DNA of 64,000 nt, taken from the NCBI RefSeq assembly GCF_004375085.3, contig NZ_SNAQ03000016.1:110696-174695 (forward strand), given 5' to 3'. The stretch comes from Lewinella sp. W8. Its GTDB lineage: Bacteria > Bacteroidota > Bacteroidia > Chitinophagales > Saprospiraceae. The notes under the pieces were generated by a model, which saw only the letters and a program-made list of their open reading frames with translations, ran no database searches and was not told the origin of the DNA. Every line of letters begins with the position of its first letter. The first letter of the stretch is position 1. Made by a program: the position numbers and the translations under genes. Shown piece by piece: positions 33,872-42,589 of this stretch.

Positions 33872-34645
33872 GAGAAGACACCGGAAAAGGCTTGCTCCCC
33901 CAACGGTCGAGACGTTCCACGTCGAGCCAAGACGGCGCGGGATATCTTCCCATAAAAATCCTGCGCCCTCCTTGGTCGGGCAAGCACCAGCTGGAGGTGG
34001 AAGAGGTCTGCTCCGCAGGCCGGTCGTGAGAGAAGGGTAAATTAAGCCGGTGGGGACACACAAAGGAGCAACGCGCTGCGCTTGTTGCACGCTTCGTGGT
34101 CCGGGGGCAGCGCACCCCAAAATGGTTGAGACGTTTCACGTCGAGCCAAGACGGCGCGGGATATCTTCCCATAAAAACCCTGCGCCCTCCTTGGTCGGGC
34201 AAGCACCAGCTGGAGGTGGAAGAGGTCTGCTCCGCAGGCCGGTCGTGAGAGAAGGGTAAATTAAGCCGGTAAGGACACACAAAGGAGCAACGCGCTGCGC
34301 TTGTTGCACGCTTCGTGGTCCGAGGGAGGTGCACCCCGATGGTTGAGACGTTCCACGTCGAGTCAATGACGGCGCCGGATATCTTCCCATAAAAACCCTG
34401 CGCCCTCCTTGGTCGGGCAAACACGATTCGGTCGTGGAAGAGGTCTGCTCCGCAGGCCGGTCGTGAGAGAAGAAGTGTGTTCGGGTAGGCGCGAGGCGCA
34501 CTGACTGGTTAGCCGAGCGGAAAAATCGAAACCTCCTGGGCCACCGGGTTCCAGCAATCAGAAATAGACCCAGGCCCAGGAGGACAACTAAATACCGATA
34601 ATTAATAGAGACCAATAATCCTTATAGGGTTGGTGTGGGAAGTGC
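33872..34645. other. Intergenic repeat block
   Basis: 774 bp without a credible gene. Most of it is the tandem repeat at 33909-34480. Long frames that appear here on both strands come from the repeat periodicity and contain no recognisable domain. Confidence 0.7.
33909..34480. repeat. 217-219-bp tandem repeat, about 2.6 copies
   Basis: The unit begins GAGACGTTCCACGTCGAG at 33909 and restarts at 34128 (T in place of one C) and 34345. Copies 1 and 2 are nearly identical. Copy 3 diverges and is cut off after about 136 bp. Each unit starts with GACGT-N3-ACGTC, a perfect split palindrome also found upstream of the caspase-FGE genes, and includes CTCCGCAGGCCGGTCGTGAG. Confidence 0.9.
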
Positions 34646-35413
34646 TTACTGGGCTTCCCTCAAGTAGACATTGCCGTACGGGGTTTTGCACTGCACCAGC
34701 GCACCGCCGCCGCCAACGCTTCCCACTACGTGCTGGTAAAAATTCTTTTCCTTGCTGCGTTCCGTGTCGACGTCAATGTCGAGGTCCGTCAGTAGACTGC
34801 CGTACTGGGTGGTGAGGTCCACCTCCCCGCTGAAACCGCGGGGAACCGTCAGGTCCACGGCACCGTACTCACTGTTCAGCTTGAGCTGGCCGAAGCGGGT
34901 GCTTTCGGTAAAGACTACGTCGATGGCACCGTATTTGGCCTTCGCTTCGGTCAATCCCCGCACGTTAGTGGCTTTAACGCCCCCGTAGACGGTTTCTACG
35001 GTCACCGCTACGCCCGCTGGCACCTGGACCTTGAGAATGGCTTCCACCACGGTCATGTCCTGCCCCGATCGATAGTAGTTTTGGCTGCGGTCTTCACTGT
35101 GGAAGGTCGTAACGTTACCTCCGCCGGATTCCCGGTTGATGAGCTTGGCCGTGGGTTTTACTTCCCGGATGGTCAGGGTATTTCCCGAACGTTCAACGCT
35201 CAGTTCCCGGAGGTCGGGGCGATCTTCTCCGTCGACGGAGAGGATGTGGGTGAGGGATACTTCGCGAACCGGGCTGGTCGTAATTTCTACCCCACTGAAG
35301 GCGGCAAAAATGTGGACTTTGGTGGCACCTTCCAGGGGAATGGTCTGGTCGGTTTGGGCAAAGCAGTAGCTAGTGGCCAGCATCAGCAGGCCGGAGAACA
35401 GGAGGCGAAACAT
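34646..35413 (-). CDS. Exported DUF4097-like beta-helix protein (putative adhesin)
   Basis: 255 aa from the ATG at 35413, which gives a signal peptide (LLFSGLLMLATSYCFAQ). The remainder is short repeating beta strands with Gly turns (VYGGVKATNV, KYGAIDVVF, EYGAVDLTV, QYGSLLTDL), the DUF4097/DUF2807-type right-handed beta-helix. It is the last gene of an ECF sigma / anti-sigma / adhesin-like / adhesin-like set on the minus strand. It is probably periplasmic or surface-exposed and induced by that sigma factor. No enzymatic residues are visible. Confidence 0.75.
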   Translation of the reverse strand: MFRLLFSGLLMLATSYCFAQTDQTIPLEGATKVHIFAAFSGVEITTSPVREVSLTHILSVDGEDRPDLRELSVERSGNTLTIREVKPTAKLINRESGGGNVTTFHSEDRSQNYYRSGQDMTVVEAILKVQVPAGVAVTVETVYGGVKATNVRGLTEAKAKYGAIDVVFTESTRFGQLKLNSEYGAVDLTVPRGFSGEVDLTTQYGSLLTDLDIDVDTERSKEKNFYQHVVGSVGGGGALVQCKTPYGNVYLREAQ

Positions 35414-35551
35414 GGGTTGGGTTATTTGCGGTTGCGACGGATAATCATCCGTCGACCGGGGAGGAAAGAATCCGACGGAAATCAATCAACCGTCGAGGAT
35501 TAGCAAGTAGGCACCAGGGACAGGGGGAATGCCCCCGGTGCCCGCTGGGTA

Positions 35552-36319
35552 TTACCCTTTACGAAGGTAGATGTTTTTGTAGGTTGCCCGCAGGGAGATC
35601 AGTTCTCCGCCGCCGTTGATGAGGCCAGTCAGGTTGCCTTCATCGTCGCCGAGCTCACTACCGCCCTTGACCTGTACGTCGAAGTCGGTGTACATGCTGC
35701 CGTAGCTGGTGGACAGTCGGAGGTTGGCCTTCGTGCTGTTGGGCATCTGCAGTTCCACGTTGGAGTAGGTGGAATGGAGGCGGATTTCCTTGGTGGGGGC
35801 TTTGTTGAGCATCGCCTTGATGCCGCCGTAGATGGTATTGACGGCCAGGGGGCCGGTGCAATTGTCCAGCATCACCTGATGGTAGTGCATACTGACGTTC
35901 AGCTCGCCACTGAAGTCGGATACCTTGAGGTCCGTCCCCCGGTAGGTGGACTGCTTGACCTTAACGGCGGCCGAGTTGGGAACCTGAATCACGATGGCCC
36001 CGTTACTTTTGCCGACTTGCTCGACCGTGACTACGTTCCCTTCCGTGCGGACGGACACGCCAAAACCGGTGTTGTCTTGTCGGCCAGAAGCACTGATTTT
36101 CTTCAGGCCCTTGGCGCGGGGGTCTTCTTTTTTGTCGCCCTCATCGTCCATGCTGCGGCTGATGATCATTTCCGAGCCGGCGACGCCGACGATGGTCAGA
36201 TCGTCCAGTTCACTGAACTCAATGGTTTTACCGGAGGCGGCTACCTTGTATTCGGACTGGGCCGCGAGGCCGAGGGAAAAGAGAAAAAGACAGGAGAATA
36301 GAATCGTTTGAAGTTTCAT
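35552..36319 (-). CDS. Exported DUF4097-like beta-helix protein, paralogue
   Basis: 255 aa with a signal peptide (SCLFLFSLGLAAQ). Strand repeats are the same type as its downstream neighbour (IYGGIKAML, TYSNVELQM, SYGSMYTDF). The pair are tandem paralogues, although sequence identity looks low. It follows the anti-sigma gene by 73 bp. A structural or sensory envelope role is inferred from context only. Confidence 0.75.
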   Translation of the reverse strand: MKLQTILFSCLFLFSLGLAAQSEYKVAASGKTIEFSELDDLTIVGVAGSEMIISRSMDDEGDKKEDPRAKGLKKISASGRQDNTGFGVSVRTEGNVVTVEQVGKSNGAIVIQVPNSAAVKVKQSTYRGTDLKVSDFSGELNVSMHYHQVMLDNCTGPLAVNTIYGGIKAMLNKAPTKEIRLHSTYSNVELQMPNSTKANLRLSTSYGSMYTDFDVQVKGGSELGDDEGNLTGLINGGGELISLRATYKNIYLRKG

Positions 36320-36392
36320 GGTATTTCACTTTGTCGTCCCGCAAATTTTCGGGAACGGGGGGTTATTGAGGAGGGTGACCGAGGGTCACGGT

Positions 36393-37166
36393 TTAAATCA
36401 GCTTGAAGCTGGCCATCTGGGCGGCGTCCCGCACCGGTTGGGGTAAGCTGTCGGCGTCAATCATTTCTTCGAGGATGGGGAGTACCCGTTTTTCTTCCAG
36501 TTGCACCAGGGTCTCGATCAGCTCGAACCGGAGCACTTCGGGCGGACTCGTTTCCAGTGCCCGGAGCAGTTCTTCCCGGACCTGAGGGAGGTCGGAAAAT
36601 CGGCGCAGGGCGTCGAGGGCGGCGAGGCGCACGTTGGGGTTTTCGTCGTTTTGCAGCAGGTAGGCGAGGTTTTCGATGACCGTGGGGTCGGCCACGGGCA
36701 GGTCAAGGGTTACGGTAGTGGCCTGCATGCGCTTGCTGCTGCGGTCGTCCTTCATCAGGTCGAGCATCAGTTCGCGGGCGGCGGCCAGTTGTCGTTCGGT
36801 ATCGGATTGTCCGGCACCCCGCAGGAGCCACCCCCCGGCGAAGGCCAGCAGGAGGATTGCGGCGGCCGCGGCCCACTGGGGGAGTCGGCGTACGCGGGCC
36901 GGGGGCTGCCCGTGGTTAGGAGTAGTGCTGGTGGTAGCCAGTTTGGCCTGCTCCCGGGCCAGCATTTCGGCGAAGCGGGTGTCCGCCGCGGCCGAGGGCC
37001 GCGGCTCGGGGATGGCGCGGATGTCGGACTGCAGGGCCCGCAGGTCGGCCAATTCCTCCCGCAGTGCCTCGTCGGTAGCCAGCCGAGCTTCGAGGGCCCG
37101 GTGGCGTTCGGTGGAGAGCTCCCCACCGAGGTAATCGATCAGATCCGTGGTGTCAAAGACGTCCAT
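36393..37166 (-). CDS. Transmembrane anti-sigma factor with HEAT-repeat domain
   Basis: 257 aa. Cytoplasmic N-terminus with a zinc-finger-less anti-sigma-like helix bundle (LIDYLGGELSTERHRALEARLATDEALREELADL, residues 9-42). One membrane helix spans 96-115. The periplasmic C-terminal domain (about 150-257) has HEAT-like helix pairs (NPNVRLAALDALRRF, SPPEVLRFELIETLVQL). Its ATG overlaps the sigma gene stop as TGATG, so the two are translationally coupled. It most likely holds the sigma factor inactive and senses an envelope signal through the HEAT domain. Confidence 0.85.
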   Translation of the reverse strand: MDVFDTTDLIDYLGGELSTERHRALEARLATDEALREELADLRALQSDIRAIPEPRPSAAADTRFAEMLAREQAKLATTSTTPNHGQPPARVRRLPQWAAAAAILLLAFAGGWLLRGAGQSDTERQLAAARELMLDLMKDDRSSKRMQATTVTLDLPVADPTVIENLAYLLQNDENPNVRLAALDALRRFSDLPQVREELLRALETSPPEVLRFELIETLVQLEEKRVLPILEEMIDADSLPQPVRDAAQMASFKLI

Positions 37167-37708
37167 CAGTGGTTTAATTTTTGGTAGTTCACGCGGAGTT
37201 GCTTCGTGGCCCGGTGCATGCGCACCTTGACGTTAGCCTCCGTGATGCCGAGAACCTCGGCGATTTCTTGGTATTTCAGTCCGCGTTTCCACGCCAGGTC
37301 CACTACCTCGCGGTAGCTGGCCGGCAGGGCCGCCAGGGCGGCTTTGCCCTGGTTGCGGGTTTCCTGATCCATCCACTCGGTCTGGACTGAGGGGGAGGCC
37401 AGGGGGAGTTGCCCGAGGTCGACGCCGTTGCGTCGGGGCATCCGACCATTCAGCTTTTGCTGATCGGTCAGGGCGTTACGGGCCACCGCATACATCCAGG
37501 CCCGAAAGCTGTTCTCTGACTGGTAGGACTGGCGATACTTCAGGATGCGCTCGAAGGTGACCTGGAGGAGGTCTTCGGCGTTTCCGGCGTCCCGCGTCCG
37601 GCGCACCAGGAAACCGTACAACTGGTCGCGGTAGCGACCGTAGAGCTCCCCCAGCTGGGCGAGATCTCCGTCGGCAACGGACTGCATAATGGTTTCGTCG
37701 GTTCGCAT
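37166..37708 (-). CDS. ECF-type RNA polymerase sigma factor
   Basis: 180 aa. Region 2 at about 22-88 (YGRYRDQLYGFLVRRTRDAGNAEDLLQVTFERILKY, SFRAWMYAVARNALTD). Region 4 at about 120-172 (LPASYREVVDLAWKRGLKYQEIAEVLGITEANVKVRMHRATKQLR). It directs transcription of an envelope regulon, probably including the three downstream genes. The initiating ATG is at 37708. Confidence 0.95.
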   Translation of the reverse strand: MRTDETIMQSVADGDLAQLGELYGRYRDQLYGFLVRRTRDAGNAEDLLQVTFERILKYRQSYQSENSFRAWMYAVARNALTDQQKLNGRMPRRNGVDLGQLPLASPSVQTEWMDQETRNQGKAALAALPASYREVVDLAWKRGLKYQEIAEVLGITEANVKVRMHRATKQLRVNYQKLNH

Positions 37709-37923
37709 TTACGGGGTTGTTCTGCGGTGGTTTCGATGGGGGTACCGTAGTTTTCGGAAAAGGTTACAGTAAGGTTAAAAAAATTTAGGATTAAGGATGA
37801 AGGCTTCAGGATTAAGGATAGGGCTGAGGTGGAGGAGAAGGAAGAGGAAGAAGAAAGAATGAAAAAGGAAGCAGCGCTCCTCGGAGCCGGAAAGCGAAAT
37901 CCAGAGAGAGGGATTTCGGGAAA

Positions 37924-37940
37924 GGCTTGCTCCGCAAGCC
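37924..37940. repeat. GGCTTGC-TCC-GCAAGCC hairpin, copy 1
   Basis: Perfect 7-bp stem with 3-nt loop, followed by GGTCGTTTAGGC. The same sequence occurs at 48843-48859, and degraded versions lie near 12560 and 33889. Confidence 0.65.
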
Positions 37941-38005
37941 GGTCGTTTAGGCTAAGGCAGAAAAGGCTATGTGCTGGCCCGGAGTGTTCTTGGATACTTT
38001 CTTTG

Positions 38006-38078
38006 TCGCGAGGCCCTGAGTCGATGCCGAGCATCGACTTGCAGACCTCGCTCATGGAGGAGGACCCCTCCGGGGCCC
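38006..38078. repeat. TCGCGAGGCCCTGAG hairpin element, copy A
   Basis: About 73 bp: TCGCGAGGCCCTGAG, an internal hairpin (TCGATG-N5-CATCGA), then GGAGGAGGACCCCTCCGGGGCC. Homologous copies lie at 42699-42771 and 44913-44984, with a reverse copy at 46860-46935. It flanks or separates the caspase-FGE genes. Confidence 0.75.
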
Positions 38079-38232
38079 AATCGGATTGAGACGTTCCACG
38101 TCAAATGCCTCCCACTGGAGGCGGTTCCTCAAGTTTTCATATATCTATGCCTTGCCCCGAAATGTAGCATCCTTTCTTCTAAGGACCGGCTTGGTCGGCC
38201 GAATTAAAATTCTGTTCCGCAAGCAAGACTTT

Positions 38233-38284
38233 GCACCTGTACCGGCTGAGCCGAGTATTCCGCTGCGCTTCACGGTCCCTCGCC
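38233..38284. repeat. 52-bp dispersed element, copy 2
   Basis: Matches 19975-20026 and 49097-49148 (core GTACCGGCTGAGCCGAGTAT). It lies about 190 bp before the first caspase-FGE gene, and copy 3 lies about 400 bp after the last gene of the island. Confidence 0.8.
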
Positions 38285-38442
38285 CATAAGTTATTAGGGG
38301 CCACCGGGATTGTATTGATCAATTATCCAAGCGACACCCACCGCTAAGGGCTGGGACCGTCCAAGTAATAGTTTTAGCTCCGGACTTGCCGAGGTCGACG
38401 CGCGCCAAAGGCTGATATACTGAGGGTGTACGGCGAATCCCC

Positions 38443-38450
38443 TATCTTTA
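38443..38450 (+). promoter_or_regulatory. Candidate -7 box TATCTTTA of caspase-FGE gene 1
   Basis: One mismatch to TAnnTTTG, 20 nt upstream of the ATG. Spacing matches the boxes of genes 2-4 (19 nt). Confidence 0.35.
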
Positions 38451-38470
38451 GTAGCCTTATCCCCTATCTA

Positions 38471-40363
38471 ATGAATTTACGGTTTTATTTTCTCCTAGCC
38501 CCGTGGCTACTGCTGGCCCTGCCCGTTACGGCTACTGACTACGCCCTCTTCTTTGCGGTGGAGGAATACGAGCACATGGCTCCCCTTTCCAATCCGATTG
38601 ACAACGTCACTAAAATTGCTGACGAGTTACGGGATAGCTATGGGTTTCGTACGGAGGTGGTATCCAATCCTACCTTTGCGGACATTGCGAGTAAGATTCA
38701 TGAATACGAGCAGCTTTTCGCCTCCGGGGAATATGATCAGCAGGGGCAGTTGCTGATCTTCTTTAGTGGTCACGGGGTACAGGAGGGAAACAATGGCTAC
38801 TTCATCCCCAAAGATGGTGACCCCAGCAAGCTTTACGAACGGGTTATTGAATACGATTACTGGCGCAACAAAATTGACCAGATCGCTTGTCAGCATATTC
38901 TGGTCACGATTGACGCTTGCCACTCCATCACTTTTGACCCGAATTGGCGTAATAAAACTGATCGCAACTTCGGCCGACGCGGGGATCAGGCCAAAGATTT
39001 GGTGCGTCTGCATCATAAAAGCTTTCGCGCCCGGCTGTTCTTCACCTCCGATGGAGAGAACAACGAAACCCCCGACCGTTCGACCCTGGCACGGCAATTT
39101 TTGAATGGCTTGCGGACGCACCGCAGCGCCAACGGCTACCTATCGGCTAGTGTGCTTTTTGCGGATTACCTCAAGGCCTCCGCCCCCGTTCCTGGAGGGG
39201 GTGATTTCGGTAGCGATGATCCGGGCTCCCGATTTTTGTTTTTCTACCAAAATTTAGAGCGTGATCCGGAGGAAATCAAGACGGACCTCAGTGATTGGCA
39301 GCGGGCACAATCCGAAGATTCCTGTCCGGCATACAAAGCCTATCTGGAAAAGCACCCCAACGGTGATTTCGTGGAGCCAGCCCGACAAAAACTGGAACCT
39401 TGTGAAGCGGAGGAGCGGATGTTTACCGCCTGGCAAACCGCTAAGCGACGGGACGATTGTGAAGCCTACCTGCAGTTCCTTGCTGATTATCCCGAAAGTC
39501 CTTATGCGTCGCTATTGCTGGATCGCCTAAGGGCGCTCAACTGCAGTAGTGTCATTCCACCCCCCGAGAACATGGTCCTGATCCCCGGTGGTACCTTCCA
39601 AATGGGCGACCAATTCGGTGGAGGATCTGGAGACGAAAAGCCCGTGCACCCCGTAAGCTTGACGGAGTTCTACCTGGGCCTAACCGAAGTAACCAACCGG
39701 GAATACGCCGAGTTTTTGAGTGCCGTGGGTAACCAGGAGCAGGGAGGAAAGAAGTGGTGTCTCACCACCGAAAATGCAAACATCAACGAATCGGGCAACA
39801 GCTTTACGCCAAAGGAAGGGATGGGTGACCATCCGGTAGCCACGGTCAACTGGTACGGGGCGATTGCCTACTGCAACTGGTTGAGCGAGCAACACGGGCT
39901 AAAGCCAGTGTATCGGGTCAGTGGCACTACGGTCACGGCCGACTGGACCGCCAACGGCTACCGCTTGCCCACCGAGGCAGAGTGGGAATACGCGGCCCGC
40001 AGTGGCGGCCAGCGGGAAAAATGGGCGGGTACTTTCAGTCAGGAAGACATCGCGGATTTCGCCAAATATGGCGGCAAGGAAGCCGGTCCGGGGCCGGTGG
40101 GGATGCTGCGGGCCAATAACCTGGGACTGGCGGACATGTCTGGCAACGTCTGGGAATGGTGCTGGGATCGGTACGCGGGGGATTATTATAAGCAGTCTCC
40201 ACAAGATAACCCCCGGGGACCCAGTACGGGAACAAACCGCGCTTTGCGCGGGGGGAGCTACTGGGACTACCTGCAGGATTGTAGCACGACAAGTCGTTAT
40301 GATTTCAACCCCCTGTCAGGCAGTATCCTATTTGGGTTTCGAATTGCCCGCAATGTTTACTAG
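38471..40363 (+). CDS. Exported caspase-like (C14) / FGE-CLec fusion protein, copy 1
   Basis: 630 aa from the ATG at 38471. Upstream frame is non-coding, and this start gives signal peptide MNLRFYFLLAPWLLLALPVTA. Caspase/C14 domain about 22-260, with catalytic His101 (FFSGHG) and Cys150 (IDACHS). Two about 40-residue helical, Cys-containing TPR-like units at about 276-358. FGE-sulfatase/C-type-lectin-fold domain 367-630 (NMVLIPGGTFQMGDQF to GFRIAR). The terminal 41 residues (590-630) correspond to the diversified region of genes 2 and 3, but the DNA has drifted beyond the template pattern. It lacks the first catalytic Cys of true FGE. Interpretation: a periplasmic or surface caspase carrying a ligand-binding head. 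Target and cleavage substrate are unknown. Confidence 0.88.
   Translation: MNLRFYFLLAPWLLLALPVTATDYALFFAVEEYEHMAPLSNPIDNVTKIADELRDSYGFRTEVVSNPTFADIASKIHEYEQLFASGEYDQQGQLLIFFSGHGVQEGNNGYFIPKDGDPSKLYERVIEYDYWRNKIDQIACQHILVTIDACHSITFDPNWRNKTDRNFGRRGDQAKDLVRLHHKSFRARLFFTSDGENNETPDRSTLARQFLNGLRTHRSANGYLSASVLFADYLKASAPVPGGGDFGSDDPGSRFLFFYQNLERDPEEIKTDLSDWQRAQSEDSCPAYKAYLEKHPNGDFVEPARQKLEPCEAEERMFTAWQTAKRRDDCEAYLQFLADYPESPYASLLLDRLRALNCSSVIPPPENMVLIPGGTFQMGDQFGGGSGDEKPVHPVSLTEFYLGLTEVTNREYAEFLSAVGNQEQGGKKWCLTTENANINESGNSFTPKEGMGDHPVATVNWYGAIAYCNWLSEQHGLKPVYRVSGTTVTADWTANGYRLPTEAEWEYAARSGGQREKWAGTFSQEDIADFAKYGGKEAGPGPVGMLRANNLGLADMSGNVWEWCWDRYAGDYYKQSPQDNPRGPSTGTNRALRGGSYWDYLQDCSTTSRYDFNPLSGSILFGFRIARNVY
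40238..40363 (+). other. Drifted DGR-type variable region of copy 1
   Basis: Aligned to the gene 2/3 variable regions, residues at the 12 diversified positions are again non-identical and aromatic/acidic-rich (W,D,Y; D; S; Y,D,F; and others). The framework codons have also changed, and the 94-bp conserved tail is absent after the stop. It was probably once a target or descends from one, and is not freshly rewritten. Confidence 0.45.
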
Positions 40364-40448
40364 GGTGGGTAATTTTTAATGAGCAGCACCGCGAGGTCCT
40401 ACCCGCTCATTTTTTGGGGACAGGCCCTTCGGCGTTTACTTCGGTGGA

Positions 40449-40461
40449 GACGTTGCACGTC
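40449..40461. repeat. GACGT-TGC-ACGTC split palindrome
   Basis: Perfect 5-bp inverted repeat with 3-nt gap inside GGTGGAGACGTTGCACGTCGACTGGCTTTCGC. The same 30-bp stretch recurs at 42792-42821, upstream of gene 3. Related sites start at 33911, 34130, 34347 and 38090, with a degraded one at 45010. Possible regulator-binding site or repeat core. Confidence 0.55.
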
Positions 40462-40594
40462 GACTGGCTTTCGCCGTAAGGGGAAAGAATAGGGATCAGC
40501 AGCCCGCTAAAATTTGTTCAAATGCTCCGACTCGGGGTAAAATCAAGTACTAGGAGGTGGTTTCCGGAGGGCGAGCAAATACTTCCATTCCCAC

Positions 40595-40602
40595 TATATT
40601 TG
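40595..40602 (+). promoter_or_regulatory. -7 box TATATTTG of caspase-FGE gene 2
   Basis: Exact TAnnTTTG, 19 nt upstream of the ATG at 40622. No strong -33 motif. Confidence 0.5.
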
Positions 40603-40621
40603 TTTGGAACGTCTCCGCGCC

Positions 40622-42589
40622 ATGACCTTGCCACGCTTTTTCTTTTTCCTTGCTTTATTCCTGCTGGTGGGTGTATTGCCCGCTAAGGATTACGCTATCT
40701 TCTTTGCTGTGGAGGACTATCAGCACATGACAAAGCTCACCAACCCGATTGACAACGCTACGGCGATCGCCGATGAATTGCGGGACAATTATGGGTTCCA
40801 GATTGAGGTGGTGCCGAACCCTACCTTTGCCGAGATTGCGGGGAAAATTCAGGAATACCAGCAGCGCTTTGCCTCGGGGGCCTTTGATCAAAAGGGGCAA
40901 CTCCTGATCTTTTTCAGTGGCCACGGAGTACAACGGGGGAACAACGGCTATTTCATTCCGAAAGACGGTAATCCGAGCAAGCTGTACGAACGGGTGATCG
41001 AATACGATTACTGGCGTAACGAAATTGACCAAATCGCCTGTCAGCACATTCTGGTGACGGTAGATGCTTGCCACTCCCTCACCTTCGATCCGAACTGGCG
41101 CAATAAGACCGATCGGAACTTCGGCCGCCGGGGTGATCAAGCCAAAGATCAGGTACGGCTGGATTACCAAAGCTACCGGGCCCGACTGTTCTTTACCTCG
41201 GATGGGGTCAACGACCAGACGCCGGACCGCTCCACTCTGGCCCGGCAATTCTTACTCGGCCTACGGACCCACCGCACCGCCAACGGCTACCTCTCTGCCA
41301 GTGAGCTATACGCGGGTTATTTGAAGGCAGCTGCTCCGGTTCCTGGTGGTGGCGACTTTGGTCGCGATGAACCGGCTTCTCGCTTTCTGTTTTTCCGGAA
41401 ACAGGCCCAGGGTGATATTTCGGGAGTGCAGTCTGATTTAACGGACTGGCGTATTGCGGAGGCACAGGATAACTGTTCGGGTTACCGCACCTACTTACAG
41501 AAACACCCCAGAGGGGACTTCGCAAGTATGGCCCGAACGAAAATTAATTCATGCGAGAAAGAAGAGCGAATGTTGGCCGCCTGGCAAAACGCGAAGACTC
41601 GGGGTGATTGTGGTACCTATAAGAAGTTTAACGAAGATTATCCCGATAGCCCTTACGCAGACCTCGTGCGGGAGCAGCTCTTCATGATGAATTGTAAGGA
41701 GGAGACGCCCCCTTCGGTGCCGCAGTCGCCTCCTACAATTGAAGAAGTAGATCCGGATGAGATAGAAATGGAGGCACCTGACAACATGGTCTTCATCCCC
41801 GGCGGCACCTTTCAGATGGGCGACCAGTTTGGCGATGGCGAGGATGACGAAAAGCCGGTACACAGCGTAACGGTCTCCGACTTTTACCTGAGCCGCACCG
41901 AGCTGACCAACCGGGAATACGCGGAGTTTTTGAGTGCGGTGGGTAACCAGCGTCAGGGAGGTGCCCAGTGGTACGATATTGAAAGTAGTTACGCGGGCAT
42001 CACCGGCTCCGGCAACAGTTACGTACCCAAGGCGAGTATGGACGATCATCCGGTGGTGGAAGTGAGCTGGTACGGGGCGGTGGCCTACTGCAACTGGCTG
42101 AGTGAGCGGCACGGACTGACCCCGGTCTACCGGGTAAGCGGCACGGCGGTCACCCCCGACTGGGCGGCCAATGGCTACCGGCTGCCGACGGAAGCGGAGT
42201 GGGAGTACGCGGCGCGCAGCGGTGGTAAACGGGAAAAGTGGGCGGGGACTTCCAGTGAACAAGACTTGAGACAGTTTGCCAACTACGATGGTGATGCCGA
42301 CGGCTACGCCCGGACGGCTCCGGTGGGAATGCTGCGGGCGAACAACCTGGGCCTGGCGGATATGAGCGGCAACGTCTGGGAATGGTGCTGGGACTGGTAC
42401 GCCAGTGACTACTACGGAAAATCACCGGGCAGTAATCCGAAAGGCCCGGGATCGGGTACTTTCCGCGTTATTCGCGGCGGTAGCTGGAACTTCTACCCCC
42501 AGATTTGCCGCACGGCCCGTCGTAGCAATTACGGGCCTTCCGATCGCAACAGGTACGTTGGCTTCCGCCTCGCCCGCAGTTCAAAGTGA
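40622..42589 (+). CDS. Exported caspase-like / FGE-CLec fusion, copy 2, DGR-type diversified
   Basis: 655 aa from the ATG at 40622 (an in-frame TTG 18 nt upstream would weaken the signal peptide). Signal peptide MTLPRFFFFLALFLLVGVLPA. Caspase domain with His101 (FFSGHG) and Cys150 (VDACHS), very similar to copy 1. Two TPR-like Cys-containing units at about 275-358, a Pro/Glu-rich linker at about 359-385, and an FGE/CLec domain from about 389 to the end, more like that of copy 4. Variable region: residues 615-655, with 12 diversified residues at 623-625, 628, 633, 635-637, 641 and 643-645. The FGE active-site Cys336 equivalent falls on variable residue 624 (Phe here), so catalysis is not expected. 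Caspase and FGE modules have different closest relatives in the array, implying recombination. Confidence 0.9.
   Translation: MTLPRFFFFLALFLLVGVLPAKDYAIFFAVEDYQHMTKLTNPIDNATAIADELRDNYGFQIEVVPNPTFAEIAGKIQEYQQRFASGAFDQKGQLLIFFSGHGVQRGNNGYFIPKDGNPSKLYERVIEYDYWRNEIDQIACQHILVTVDACHSLTFDPNWRNKTDRNFGRRGDQAKDQVRLDYQSYRARLFFTSDGVNDQTPDRSTLARQFLLGLRTHRTANGYLSASELYAGYLKAAAPVPGGGDFGRDEPASRFLFFRKQAQGDISGVQSDLTDWRIAEAQDNCSGYRTYLQKHPRGDFASMARTKINSCEKEERMLAAWQNAKTRGDCGTYKKFNEDYPDSPYADLVREQLFMMNCKEETPPSVPQSPPTIEEVDPDEIEMEAPDNMVFIPGGTFQMGDQFGDGEDDEKPVHSVTVSDFYLSRTELTNREYAEFLSAVGNQRQGGAQWYDIESSYAGITGSGNSYVPKASMDDHPVVEVSWYGAVAYCNWLSERHGLTPVYRVSGTAVTPDWAANGYRLPTEAEWEYAARSGGKREKWAGTSSEQDLRQFANYDGDADGYARTAPVGMLRANNLGLADMSGNVWEWCWDWYASDYYGKSPGSNPKGPGSGTFRVIRGGSWNFYPQICRTARRSNYGPSDRNRYVGFRLARSSK

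Larger units (their letters stand above)
37709..38470. other. Repeat-rich boundary of the caspase island
   Basis: 762 bp between the divergent sigma factor and first caspase-FGE gene. It contains, in order: purine-rich AAGGATTAAGG sequence; the GGCTTGC hairpin (37924-37940); the TCGCGAGGCCCTGAG hairpin element (38006-38078); one GACGT-N3-ACGTC palindrome (38090-38102); the 52-bp dispersed element (38233-38284); and a candidate -7 box (38443-38450). No gene is supported. Confidence 0.65.

Noticed and set aside
33113..34120. Minus-strand frame crossing mtaB and the tandem repeat
   Set aside because: Half is antisense to mtaB and half is repeat translation. No domain or signal.
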